Source of the DNA: Prauserella_A sp040645195
GTDB taxonomy: Bacteria > Actinomycetota > Actinomycetes > Mycobacteriales > Pseudonocardiaceae
DNA length: 64,000 nucleotides
Reading direction: 5' to 3'
Assembly: GCF_040645195.1 (NCBI RefSeq)
Contig: NZ_JBEYXW010000007.1
Span: 139,599 to 203,598, forward strand
Part shown: positions 1 through 9,863 of the stretch, piece after piece
How positions within the stretch are numbered: position 1 is the first letter of the stretch
Layout: every line of letters begins with the position of its first letter
The notes under the pieces: generated by a model
Database searches by the model: none
What the model was told of the DNA's origin: nothing
Seen by the model: the letters and a program-made list of their open reading frames with translations, nothing else
Program-made: the position numbers and the translations under genes

Positions 1-1774
<1,774 letters not shown>

Positions 1775-2028
1775 TCCCACTCCCTCGACTGCTGCGCCGG
1801 CGGCCCGATCTCGTCAGCAACGTTGATTCGATTCCGATGACGAGTTCGGCACCGTGAGACCACTGTAGTAGCCAAGCGCACGTGCTCGCGTAGCACTACG
1901 GCGGAATGTGCCCTGCTCCGGACAGCCTTGTAAACGGCTCGCGACCAGCCACACAGTCGATTTGTTGCTGGCTGTTGACGTCTGGAACAACGCACGACAC
2001 CCCGTCGTGATTCCACTGGGTTGTTCTT

Positions 2029-2045
2029 GTCCGCTCCTCGCGAAC
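2029..2045 (-). promoter_or_regulatory. Possible ClgR-type operator upstream of clpC
   Basis: The minus strand reads GTTCGC-N5-GCGGAC, with the CGC-N5-GCG core seen in actinobacterial ClgR operators. ClgR is known to activate clp genes in Corynebacterium, Streptomyces and mycobacteria. The internal bases do not fit the published consensus well, and the distance to the clpC start (about 255 bp) is long, so this is only a candidate. Confidence 0.25.
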
Positions 2046-2106
2046 ACGATCAGCCGGCGACGTCCCACGAACGGGGCTCCCCACTGGCGAATGCCGGAAA
2101 CAGGGC

Positions 2107-2125
2107 TAAGGTAAGGCATCCCTAA
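2107..2125 (+). promoter_or_regulatory. DtxR/IdeR iron box
   Basis: The 19-bp site TAAGGTAAGGCATCCCTAA matches the DtxR/IdeR consensus TTAGGTTAGGCTAACCTAA at 14 of 19 positions, with both outer half-sites well kept. It lies 30 bp before the GTG start of the FhuF-like reductase gene, where bound repressor would block transcription when iron is sufficient. Confidence 0.8.
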
Positions 2126-2154
2126 TCGCCTGATTGGAGCAGTGGAGGCTAGGC

Positions 2155-2991
2155 GTGACCGTCGATCGGTCGGTGCGTGATACTCGACACACCCGTGCCC
2201 GCCAGGGCGCGCTCGCCGGTTCGCTCGCCCGGATCACCGGGCTCCAGCAGCGCGTCGAACTCCGCACCGACCTGCCGGCCACGAGCTGGCAACGGTGTTC
2301 CGAGCTGCTCACCGATCCCCGGCACCTCGTGCGCTGGCAGCACCGGCTGACCGACTGGCTACGAGCCGAATACGGCGCGGCTCCCGCCCGCACGACGGCC
2401 AGTTACGTCATGTCGTGGTACCTGCGCGTGCCCGCCTATCTCGGCGCACTGCTGCTCCACCACGAGCGCCGGGTGCCCATGCTGCGCCCCGAGGACCTGG
2501 CAGTTCGCGTCGCGGCGGAGGGACGGCCAGAACCCGATGGCATCGCGTTGCTCGGCGAGCGGTTCTACTGCCTGCCGCTCGATCCCGGCGCGGCTCGGCC
2601 GGAGGCGACCGTCGTGGCCGACGAGCGGGCACTCGCCGCAGTTCTGCGCGCCCGCTACACGGCTCACGCAGCGCAGTTCGTGCGTACCTACAGCCAGCTC
2701 AGCCCGCTCGGCGCCCGGATGCTGTGGGCCGGTGCGACCGATGTGCTCGACGCGTCCCTGTGGTGGGCCGGCCTCGACGGCGGCGACGAAGGGGCAGGCG
2801 TTGCCGACGCCGCACTCGTGCTCGAATCCCGGTTCGCGCCGCTGACCTCGGCCTCGACACTGTGCATGGCCACAGCCAAGGACGGCAGCCGCGGATGGAG
2901 CCGGCTCCGGCAGAGCTGCTGCTTCACCTACCTGCTCCCCGGCCGGACCGAATGCGACGGCTGCCCCCGACGCCGCCGGCAACGAACCTGA
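2155..2991 (+). CDS. FhuF-like ferric-siderophore reductase ([2Fe-2S] protein)
   Basis: The predicted 278-residue cytoplasmic protein ends with the FhuF signature CCFTYLLPGRTECDGC: Cys255, Cys256, Cys267 and Cys270 form the C-C-x10-C-x2-C cluster site that holds a [2Fe-2S] centre in this family. FhuF proteins reduce ferric iron bound to imported siderophores. The GTG at 2155 is chosen because GGAGG sits 6 bp upstream; a TTG at 2134 is also open. An iron box immediately upstream supports iron-repressed expression. The N-terminal two thirds have no motif I can name. No siderophore transport or synthesis gene is adjacent. Confidence 0.85.
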   Translation: MTVDRSVRDTRHTRARQGALAGSLARITGLQQRVELRTDLPATSWQRCSELLTDPRHLVRWQHRLTDWLRAEYGAAPARTTASYVMSWYLRVPAYLGALLLHHERRVPMLRPEDLAVRVAAEGRPEPDGIALLGERFYCLPLDPGAARPEATVVADERALAAVLRARYTAHAAQFVRTYSQLSPLGARMLWAGATDVLDASLWWAGLDGGDEGAGVADAALVLESRFAPLTSASTLCMATAKDGSRGWSRLRQSCCFTYLLPGRTECDGCPRRRRQRT

Positions 2992-3014
2992 CTAAAGCGC
3001 CCCCATTAGCACCT

Positions 3015-3603
3015 TCAAGCGGCGGGTGCCCAGGCTGGGTCCCTGCCGGAAAGGGCTAGTACCTGCTCCAGCTCACCCGCTGACTCGGCGATCGGCACCG
3101 CCGGGCCGAAGACCTTCATCTGGCGGCCCTGCTCGCCCAGGTGCCGCATGATCTCCGTGAGCGCCGCGGCCACCTGCGCGTCACAGTGGAACTCCTGCCC
3201 GGTGGCCTTCGCGAGGTCCCAGCCGTGGATCACCAGCTCACACAGCACCATCTGGCCGATCATCGCCGCTGGCACGTCACCGGCGCTCATCCTGGTGGTG
3301 CCCTGCCAGGCGTCGGCGGTGCCGAGCGCATCCGTGAGATCGCCGATCTGCCCGAGCAACCGCTGCCGCCAGTCACCGGTCACCAGACCGGCGCTCTCCT
3401 CACCACCGTCCTTGCGGTGGAGCGGGCTCCCTGCGCGCGGCGGCGAGGAGCCGGGGAGCCCAGTAGAGCAGGTGGTTCAGCAGCCCTCGCACGTCGTATT
3501 CGGCGCAGGGGGTGGGGTCGTCGAGCCGTTCGGCAGGCAGGCCGCGCACCACATCCCGGAACGGCACAGCGGCGGTACGGACGGTTTCTGGCAAGTCGGA
3601 CAT
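3015..3603 (-). pseudogene. TIGR03086-type (DinB/maleylpyruvate isomerase-like) protein, frameshifted
   Basis: Two reading frames together make one protein of the TIGR03086 family, which has a DinB-like metal-binding helical fold and is sometimes mycothiol-linked. The N-terminal part starts at ATG 3603 and reads through LDDPTPCAEYDVRGLLNHL before a stop near 3400. The C-terminal part (frame of 3383-3015) reads KDGGEESAGLVTGDW and includes the family motifs LCELVIHGWDLAKATG and LSGRDPAW. The frames join near 3400-3425, where one extra base (or two missing) breaks the gene. No slippery heptamer is visible, so a real mutation or a sequencing error is likelier than programmed frameshifting. It converges with the FhuF-like gene and diverges from the AraC gene. 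Confidence 0.8.
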
Positions 3604-3665
3604 GGCGGAATTCCAGCCGATCCGGCTTCGGTTCGTCTTGAAGAAAAACGTCAGCGGGCGACGTT

Positions 3666-4481
3666 ATGGTGCTCGGCGTGGTGCGAATTCCCCAGGGCAT
3701 CCTGGCCGAGCGGCTGGCGGCGCCCCGGTTCGAGCTGACGAGGCACGAACCGGCGGCACCGCTGCGTCCCTTCATCGAGTACTACTGGATCGTGCGGTGG
3801 GACCTGCGCGGGCAGCCGCCGCACGAGCAGCGGGTGCTGCCGAACCTGTCGGTGCACACCGCGTTCTCGCGCAACGCATCCGGCGTGTGGGGGCCGAGCC
3901 GCGAGGTGTTCTCCTACCTGCTCGACGGCAAGGACCAGGTGCTCGGCGTCCGGTTCCGGCCAGGGTGCTGCCGCTCGTTTCTGGGCAGACCACTGACGAA
4001 ACTGGCCGGCCGCGCGCTGCCACTGGTGGAGGTCTTCGGCCCGGCGGCGGAGCAGGCGCAGACCGCGATACGGCACGCGGACACCACCGGCGAGATGGTG
4101 ACGATCGTCGACGAGCTGCTGTGCGCGGACGTCCCGGCGCTGACCGCCGCGGAGGTCCGCGCCCGGGATGCGGTGGCGCTCATCGCGAGTGACCCCACGT
4201 TGACCCGGGTGGGCGATCTCGCGACGGCGACCGGAATGCCCGTGCGGACCTTGCAGCGACTGTTCACCGAACACGTCGGGGTGAACCCGAAGTGGGCGAT
4301 CCAGGTGTACCGGCTCAACGACGCCGCCGCGCGGATCGCCGCCAACCCGCATCTGCACCACGCCGCACTCGCACACGAACTCGGCTACAGCGATCAGGCG
4401 CACTTCGTGCGCGACTTCACAGCCGTCGCCGGCATCCCGCCCGCGCGTTACGCGCAGAAAACCGAAGCGGCCCCCCGGTAA
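3666..4481 (+). CDS. AraC-family transcriptional regulator
   Basis: The 271-residue protein has an N-terminal DUF6597-like sensor region (PLRPFIEYYWIVRWDLRG near residues 30-50) and a C-terminal AraC double helix-turn-helix. The second half shows the usual signatures LATATGMPVRTLQRLFTEHVG and ELGYSDQAHFVRDFTAVAG (split here into overlapping motifs). It is divergent from the frameshifted TIGR03086 gene, with only 62 bp between their starts, so that gene may be or have been a target. The ligand is unknown. A GTG at 3681 is an alternative start. Confidence 0.85.
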   Translation: MVLGVVRIPQGILAERLAAPRFELTRHEPAAPLRPFIEYYWIVRWDLRGQPPHEQRVLPNLSVHTAFSRNASGVWGPSREVFSYLLDGKDQVLGVRFRPGCCRSFLGRPLTKLAGRALPLVEVFGPAAEQAQTAIRHADTTGEMVTIVDELLCADVPALTAAEVRARDAVALIASDPTLTRVGDLATATGMPVRTLQRLFTEHVGVNPKWAIQVYRLNDAAARIAANPHLHHAALAHELGYSDQAHFVRDFTAVAGIPPARYAQKTEAAPR

Positions 4482-4499
4482 GGAAATCCGGGAGGCCGC
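4467..4499. terminator. Bidirectional terminator hairpin between the AraC gene and lsr2
   Basis: GCGGCCCCCCGG and CCGGGAGGCCGC form a 12-bp stem with one mismatch around a 9-base loop (TAAGGAAAT). It overlaps the last codons of the AraC gene and lies just past the lsr2 stop on the other strand, so it can serve both convergent genes. There is no clear U-tract, as is common in actinobacteria. Confidence 0.6.
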
Positions 4500-4512
4500 T
4501 CGAGTTCGTCAG

Positions 4513-4863
4513 TCAGTTCTTGCGGTGGTAGGCCTCGACGACTTCCGACGGGATACGACCGCGGTCGGAAACCTCGAACCCGTTCTTGCGCGCCCACGCA
4601 CGGATGGCCTGGTTCTGCTCCCGGTCGACAGCAGCCGACCGGCCCGGTGCCTTCGCGATTACGGCACGGCCGGCGGCCCGCTTGCGACCGCCCGCGCGAC
4701 GGGCGTGCTCGACATACTGCGCCAACGCGTCACGCAATTCCTCAGCGTTTTCCGCAGACAGGTCGATCTCGTAGCTCACCCCATCCAGGCCGAACTCGAT
4801 CGTCTCTTCTGCCTCGGACCCGTCCAGATCGTCCACTAGGGAGACAAGGACCTTCTGCGCCAT
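4513..4863 (-). CDS. lsr2: Lsr2 nucleoid-associated xenogeneic silencer
   Basis: The 116-residue protein is the usual Lsr2 length. Residues 1-60 form the dimerisation domain (MAQKVLVSLVDDLDGSEA). A basic linker (RRAGGRKRAAGRA) leads to the C-terminal domain with the AT-hook-like minor-groove motif, the RGR of EVSDRGRIPSEVVEAYH. Lsr2 is the actinobacterial H-NS analogue that bridges and silences AT-rich DNA. The start is preceded by AGGAGG at good spacing. Its own upstream region is noticeably AT-rich, which fits autoregulation. Confidence 0.97.
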   Translation of the reverse strand: MAQKVLVSLVDDLDGSEAEETIEFGLDGVSYEIDLSAENAEELRDALAQYVEHARRAGGRKRAAGRAVIAKAPGRSAAVDREQNQAIRAWARKNGFEVSDRGRIPSEVVEAYHRKN

Positions 4864-4890
4864 GAGATTCCTCCTGTTTTAAAGCTGGCG

Positions 4891-4920
4891 ATAGATCGCG
4901 TGGTGGCCACGCCCTGTCAA
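4891..4920 (-). promoter_or_regulatory. Probable lsr2 promoter
   Basis: On the minus strand a perfect -35 hexamer TTGACA (4915-4920) is followed after 17-18 bp by GATCTAT (4891-4897) as the -10. The AGGAGG ribosome site and the ATG at 4863 follow. The flanking 4921-5001 stretch contains the most AT-rich run in this part of the window (TATTAATATCG), a plausible Lsr2 target. Confidence 0.45.
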
Positions 4921-5001
4921 AAGCCTTCGACTTACGATATTAATACCTGTTGGCAGGAGCAAAGGCAAATCAACATCTGCTGTTAGATCTGCCCTACCGA
5001 G

Positions 5002-6507
5002 TTATTCCGGACGTACCAGCGGGAACAGGATCGTTTCCCGGATACCGAGACCGGTGAGCGCCATCAGCAAGCGGTCGACTCCCATTCCGGCTCCGCCGCT
5101 TGGGGGCATTCCGTACTCCAGCGCGCGGAGGAAATCCTCGTCCAGCTGCATCGCCTCGTTGTCGCCCTTGGCCGCGAGCTGCGCCTGCGCCGCGAGCCGT
5201 TGCCGCTCGATCACCGGGTCGACCAACTCCGAATAACCCGTGGCCAGCTCGAATCCGCGGACATACAGGTCCCACTTCTCGGCGACGCCCTCCTGACTTC
5301 GGTGCTGGCGGGTCAGCGGAGAGGTTTCCACCGGGAAGTCGCGCACGAATGTCGGTGCGTGCAACCCGTCTCCGACGAGATGCTCCCACAGTTCCTCGAC
5401 CAGTTTGCCGTGGCCCAGCTTCGGGTCGACCTCGATCCCGCGCGCCGTGCCGAACGAGCGCAGTTTCTCCACCGACGTTTCCGGCGTGACTTCCTCACCG
5501 AGTGCATCGGAGAGCGAGCCGTACATTGTCAGCGAAGCCCACTCACCAGACAGGTCGTACTCGGTTCCGTCATTCAGCGTGACGACCTGGGAACCGAATG
5601 CGGCCTCGGCGGCTTCCTGGACGAGCTCGCGGCTGAGCACGCCGATTGTGTCATAGGTCCCATAAGCCTCGTAGTATTCGAGCATCGCGAACTCCGGCGA
5701 ATGGGACGAGTCGCTGCCCTCATTCCGGAAGTTGCGGTTGATCTCGAAGACCTTCTCGATACCGCCCACCACGCAACGCTTGAGATACAACTCCGGCGCG
5801 ATACGCAGGTAAAGATCCATGTCAAAGGCGTTGGAATGCGTGACGAACGGGCGCGCTGAGGCACCGCCGTGCAACGTCTGCAGCATCGGCGTTTCCACCT
5901 CGGTGAACCCACGGCGGTGGAAAGAGTCGCGCAGCGCGCGCAGCACCGTCGCCCGGGTGCGCACCACATCGCGTGCCTTGGGCCGCAGAATCAGGTCGAC
6001 ATAACGCTGCCGGACCCTCGTCTCCTCGGACAGTTCCTTGTGCGCGACCGGCAGCGGGCGCAGTGCCTTCGACGTGACCTGCCAGCTGTCGGCGAACACG
6101 GACAGCTCACCACGCCGCGAGGTGATGACCTCACCATGTACGAACACGTGGTCGCCGAGGTCGACGTCGGCCTTCCAGGACGCCAGCGACTCCTCGCCGA
6201 CCTTGGCCAGGCTCAGCATCGCCTGCAACTCCGTGCCGTCGCCCTCGCGCAGCGTCGCGAAGCAGAGCTTGCCGGTGTTGCGCAGGAACATGACGCGGCC
6301 GGTGACCCCAACCAGGTCGCCGGTCTGCGTGTCGACGGGCAGATCCGGGTATGCGGCACGCACCTCGGCGAGGCTGTGCGTGCGCGGAACCTCCACCGGG
6401 TAGGGCTCCTTGCCCGCCGCCAGGATCCGGTCACGCTTCTCCCGGCGCACCCGCATCTGCTCCGGCAGGTCGTCCTCGCTCATCGGCTGCTCCGGGATAT
6501 CGCTCAT
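5002..6507 (-). CDS. lysS: Lysyl-tRNA synthetase, class II
   Basis: The 501-residue enzyme charges tRNA-Lys. It has the N-terminal OB-fold anticodon-binding domain (about residues 60-170) and the class II catalytic core. Motif 2 is FEINRNFRNEGSDSSHSPEF and motif 3 is GMGVDRLLMALTG near the C-terminus. The length and the C-terminal TILFPLVRPE are typical of bacterial LysS. It lies 72 bp downstream of coaX in the same direction and is probably co-transcribed with the pan/coa genes, as in mycobacteria. Confidence 0.97.
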   Translation of the reverse strand: MSDIPEQPMSEDDLPEQMRVRREKRDRILAAGKEPYPVEVPRTHSLAEVRAAYPDLPVDTQTGDLVGVTGRVMFLRNTGKLCFATLREGDGTELQAMLSLAKVGEESLASWKADVDLGDHVFVHGEVITSRRGELSVFADSWQVTSKALRPLPVAHKELSEETRVRQRYVDLILRPKARDVVRTRATVLRALRDSFHRRGFTEVETPMLQTLHGGASARPFVTHSNAFDMDLYLRIAPELYLKRCVVGGIEKVFEINRNFRNEGSDSSHSPEFAMLEYYEAYGTYDTIGVLSRELVQEAAEAAFGSQVVTLNDGTEYDLSGEWASLTMYGSLSDALGEEVTPETSVEKLRSFGTARGIEVDPKLGHGKLVEELWEHLVGDGLHAPTFVRDFPVETSPLTRQHRSQEGVAEKWDLYVRGFELATGYSELVDPVIERQRLAAQAQLAAKGDNEAMQLDEDFLRALEYGMPPSGGAGMGVDRLLMALTGLGIRETILFPLVRPE

Positions 6508-6579
6508 GAGGCCCTAGGGTACGAACACCCGTGCGAGCCCCGCGCACCGGTTCGCCGTTGGTGGCAGGACGGCCGATGA

Positions 6580-7365
6580 TCAGCGCACGTTGCGCTCGTA
6601 AACCAGCCGAAGGCCCAGCAATGTGAGGTCGGGACGGTGCTCGGTGATCGTCTCCGACTCGTTGATCACCAGTGGCGCGAGCCCGCCCGTGGCGATGACT
6701 TCCACCGGCTCACGGGAACCGCGGGACAGCTCGCTGGCAATTCGCCGCACGAGACCGTCGACCTGGCCTGCGAATCCGTACAGGATGCCGGATTGCAGAC
6801 ACTCCACGGTGTTCTTGCCGATCACCGACCGCGGTGCCACCAGTTCGACCTTGCGCAGTGCGGCGGCCCGCGCCGCCAGCGCATCGACCGAGATGTCGAT
6901 CCCCGGCGCGAAAGCCCCGCCGAGGAACTCGCCCTTTGCCGATATCGCGTCGACGTTGGTCGAGGTACCGAAGTCCACCACCACGCAGGCGGTGTTGTGC
7001 AGGTGATGCGCGGCCAGCGTGTTGACGAGCCGGTCGCCGCCCACCTCCCGCGGGTTGTCGACCAGTAGCGGGACCCCGGTGCGCACACCGGGCTCGACCA
7101 CGATCTTGGGCACCTTCGCGTAGTACCGCCCGAGCATGACCCGCAGTTCGCGCAGCACAGCGGGCACCGTCGACAGCGCACTGATCCCGGTGACCGCGTC
7201 GGCGTACTCCCCGAGCAGCCCGCGCATGGTGAGCGCCAGCTCGTCCGCGGTCATCCGCGCATCAGTGCGCATCCGCCAGTCCCGAACCAGCTCGGCCGAC
7301 TCGCCCCTCCCGGAGTACAGCCCGAGCACGATGTTCGTGTTCCCGACGTCGACGGTGAGCAGCAA
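6580..7365 (-). CDS. coaX: Type III pantothenate kinase
   Basis: The 261-residue CoaX phosphorylates pantothenate in the first step of CoA synthesis. The ASKHA-fold signature MLLTVDVGNTNIVLGLY is at the N-terminus, with VVDFGTSTNVDAI and GGAFAPGIDIS further on. The start is a TTG at 7365 that directly abuts the panD stop codon; GGAGAG 4 bp upstream inside panD supports it and suggests translational coupling. Actinobacteria often also carry a CoaA kinase, so CoaX here may be secondary. Confidence 0.93.
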   Translation of the reverse strand: MLLTVDVGNTNIVLGLYSGRGESAELVRDWRMRTDARMTADELALTMRGLLGEYADAVTGISALSTVPAVLRELRVMLGRYYAKVPKIVVEPGVRTGVPLLVDNPREVGGDRLVNTLAAHHLHNTACVVVDFGTSTNVDAISAKGEFLGGAFAPGIDISVDALAARAAALRKVELVAPRSVIGKNTVECLQSGILYGFAGQVDGLVRRIASELSRGSREPVEVIATGGLAPLVINESETITEHRPDLTLLGLRLVYERNVR

Positions 7366-7866
7366 CTAGCTCTCCGCGTGCAGCAGTGCGTCGAGCCGGG
7401 CGGCGTCGACCGTCTCCGCCACCGGGAAGGCCTGCGCGTCGCCGCCCTGCTGGCCGATCGGCAGCGCGCCACTGACCAGGCCTGAGCCGTCCGGCGCCTC
7501 GGCAGGGTCGCTGCCCAGTTCGACGATCCGGTTGTCCGCGTCGACGAAGACGATCCGCGGCTCGAAGGAGGCGGCCTCGGCCGAGTCCAGCTGCCCGTAC
7601 GCGATCAGGATCACCAGGTCACCGGGGTGCACCAGGTGCGCCGCGGCACCGTTGATGCCGATCACACCGCTGTCCCGCTCCCCCTTGATGACGTATGTCT
7701 CCAGCCGGGCACCATTGGTGATGTCCACAATCGACACCTGCTCACCAGGCAGGAGGTCGGCCGCCTCCATCAGTGCCTCGTCGACGGTCACGGAACCGAC
7801 GTAGTGCAGGTCCGCCTGTGTCACCGTCGCTCTGTGGATCTTGGACTTCAGCATCGTGCGGTACAT
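7366..7866 (-). CDS. panD: Aspartate 1-decarboxylase precursor
   Basis: PanD makes beta-alanine from aspartate for pantothenate. The self-cleavage site Gly24-Ser25 (HYVGSVTVD) is intact; Ser25 becomes the pyruvoyl cofactor. The core (about residues 1-115) is canonical and is followed by a less conserved tail of about 50 residues, so at 166 aa it is longer than the common 126-140. It sits between panC and coaX. The leader has a G-rich ribosome site (AGAGGGAG at 7871-7878), of interest because panD is reported as a 6C RNA target in M. tuberculosis and a 6C RNA is present in this window. Confidence 0.96.
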   Translation of the reverse strand: MYRTMLKSKIHRATVTQADLHYVGSVTVDEALMEAADLLPGEQVSIVDITNGARLETYVIKGERDSGVIGINGAAAHLVHPGDLVILIAYGQLDSAEAASFEPRIVFVDADNRIVELGSDPAEAPDGSGLVSGALPIGQQGGDAQAFPVAETVDAARLDALLHAES

Positions 7867-7877
7867 CCGGACTCCCT

Positions 7878-8792
7878 CTATACCCCTGCGTCCTCTGTAG
7901 ACAGTTGTAGCCCGTGCTCGGCCGCGGCGCCGAGCAACACGGCGACGTTGTCGATCAGCCGGGTGGTGCCCACCCGCGCCGCGACGAGCAACCGTGCCTC
8001 TCCATCGACGGGCGCGGCCCCCAGATCGGTTCCCCGGATCTCCACATAGTCGACGGCCACCTCGGGTCGGGCCGCGAGCGTCTGGCGTGCGGCCTCCAAC
8101 GCCGCCTCGGCGCCGAACCTGCCCGCGTGTGCTCCCGCGGTCAGCGCGGCGGAGAGCACGACTGCCTGATCGCGCTCCTCTTCGGACAGGTACGCATTAC
8201 GCGAGGACAGCGCGAGACCATCGGGTTCGCGGACCGTGGGCACGCCGACAATGCGCGTGTCCATGTTCAGGTCGCGCACCATGCGGCGGATGAGCACCAG
8301 CTGCTGATAGTCCTTCTCGCCGAACAACGCGTAGTTCGGCCGGACGATGTTGAGCAGCTTCGACACGACCGTGAGCACACCGGCGAAATGCCCTGGCCGC
8401 GCCACTCCCTCCAGCTCCTCGCCCAGCGGACCGGGGTGCACGGTCACGGCCGCGTCCTCGGCGAAGAGGTCCGCCGCCTCCGGCGTGAACGCAATGTCCA
8501 CGCCCAGCTCGCTGAGCGCCTCCAGGTCACGCTCCAGCGGACGCGGGTAGGCCGCGAAGTCCTCACCTGCGCCGAACTGCAGCGGGTTCACGAAGATCGA
8601 TGCGGCGACAACCGTGTTGGGCAGCCGCTTGGCGCGGCGCAGCAGTTCGCGGTGGCCCGCATGCAACGCGCCCATGGTCGGTACCAGAGCGATCTTGCGG
8701 CCCACCGCACGCAGCGCGGCGGTCACCCTGGTGACGTCCTCCAGGCTGCGGTAGACGTTGAGCCGGCCGCGAGTGAACTGAGGGGCAGTCAT
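7878..8792 (-). CDS. panC: Pantothenate synthetase
   Basis: The 304-residue PanC joins pantoate and beta-alanine with ATP. The nucleotidyl-transferase motif VPTMGALHAGH is near residues 38-48, and VRPNYALFGEKDYQQL and VREPDGLALSSRN are conserved active-site segments. The ATG at 8792 overlaps the stop of the upstream DUF2520 gene in an ATGA junction, and panD follows 11 bp later, making a tight biosynthetic operon. Confidence 0.96.
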   Translation of the reverse strand: MTAPQFTRGRLNVYRSLEDVTRVTAALRAVGRKIALVPTMGALHAGHRELLRRAKRLPNTVVAASIFVNPLQFGAGEDFAAYPRPLERDLEALSELGVDIAFTPEAADLFAEDAAVTVHPGPLGEELEGVARPGHFAGVLTVVSKLLNIVRPNYALFGEKDYQQLVLIRRMVRDLNMDTRIVGVPTVREPDGLALSSRNAYLSEEERDQAVVLSAALTAGAHAGRFGAEAALEAARQTLAARPEVAVDYVEIRGTDLGAAPVDGEARLLVAARVGTTRLIDNVAVLLGAAAEHGLQLSTEDAGV

Positions 8793-9685
8793 GGGGTTTC
8801 ACGTCCATTGTCGAGGAGTTTGCCGAGTTCGGCCGCCGCATCGGCGCCCAGCAGACCCGCTGAGCTCGCCCTGGCGACGGTCCTGCGGGCCAGCGCGGCG
8901 TAGCAGGTCGCCACATCCGGCGCCTGATCCCCCAGCACCCGCAGGTGGGTGGCAACAGTGCCCGCGTCGCCCCTGGCGACCGGGCCGGTGAGGGCACGGT
9001 CGCCATGCCGCAGCACGTTGTCGAGTGCGGCGGACAGCAGCGGCGCCAGCAGGCGCTCGGCGTCACGCACACCGTTGCCCCGCAACAGTTCCACACTGTC
9101 GGCGACGAGTGTGATCAGGTGGTTGGCCCCATGCGAGAGCGCGGCGTGGTACAGCGGCCTTGCGGCCTCCGGGATGCGCACGGGTTCCGCGCCCATCTCA
9201 ACGGTCAGAGCCTCGCCGACATTCCAGGCGGCCTCGTCGTCCGGCGTCGCGGTGACACCGATGCTGCAGGCGGCGATGCGCTCAAGGTCCTCCTCCCTGC
9301 CGGTGAAGGTCATCACCGGGTGCAGGGCAAGCGGAAGTGCGCCGAGCTCGGCAGCGGGACTCAACACGTCGACGCCGTGGGCGCCGGAAGTGTGCACCAC
9401 GATCTGGCCTGCCCGGAACGCTCCGGTCGCGGCGAGGCCACTGGTCATCGGGCCGAGCACGTCGTCGGGCAACGCGAGCAGCACCAGGTCCGCGCGCTGG
9501 GCGACCTCATCCGGCGGCAGCAACGGGACACCCTGCAGGAGACGCTCGGCACGCCGGACGGAGGCTTCGGAGACGGCGGATGCGGCGACAACCGCGTGCC
9601 CGGCGCGGGCGAGCGCGGCTCCCAGCACACTGCCGACCCTGCCCGCCGAGACGACGCCCACCGCGAGCCGAGCGGGACGGCTCAT
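8789..9685 (-). CDS. Rossmann-fold and DUF2520 domain protein
   Basis: The 298-residue protein begins with an NAD(P)-binding Rossmann motif (VGVVSAGRVGSVLGAALARAG) and continues into a helical DUF2520 domain (about residues 130-290, with LHPVMTFTG at the junction). It resembles short 6-phosphogluconate or ketopantoate reductase-like enzymes. Its invariant place just before panC suggests a link to pantothenate, possibly ketopantoate reduction, but no substrate is proven. ATG 9685 is chosen over earlier in-frame starts because the Rossmann motif should lie near the N-terminus. Confidence 0.85.
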   Translation of the reverse strand: MSRPARLAVGVVSAGRVGSVLGAALARAGHAVVAASAVSEASVRRAERLLQGVPLLPPDEVAQRADLVLLALPDDVLGPMTSGLAATGAFRAGQIVVHTSGAHGVDVLSPAAELGALPLALHPVMTFTGREEDLERIAACSIGVTATPDDEAAWNVGEALTVEMGAEPVRIPEAARPLYHAALSHGANHLITLVADSVELLRGNGVRDAERLLAPLLSAALDNVLRHGDRALTGPVARGDAGTVATHLRVLGDQAPDVATCYAALARRTVARASSAGLLGADAAAELGKLLDNGRETP

Positions 9686-9863
9686 CGCCTGCCCCCGTGT
9701 ACGGCCCTGCTGTTCGGCAACGGCCACCGTTGGACGCTCATGGCACAACTCCCAGACTCGTTCCAGTCCCACTCTGCGGTCGCGGGTACCAGACGACGGC
9801 GCGAGATTACCTCGAACCGCACGGCAACCGCCGTGAGGTGACCAGCTTCACCCGCCCCCAGGG

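Larger units (their letters stand above)
1775..2154. other. Divergent intergenic region between clpC and the fhuF-like gene
   Basis: These 380 bases contain no credible gene. They should hold the clpC promoter (minus strand) and the promoter of the FhuF-like gene (plus strand). The only clear signals I see are an iron box at its right end (2107-2125) and a possible ClgR-type palindrome near 2029-2045; both are listed separately. Confidence 0.6.

Noticed and set aside
3383..3430. Programmed ribosomal frameshift in the TIGR03086 gene
   Set aside because: No slippery heptamer or stimulatory structure is visible at the junction.
7719..7733. DnaA-like site ATGTCCACA inside panD
   Set aside because: One mismatch to TTGTCCACA, single, and within a conserved coding region.
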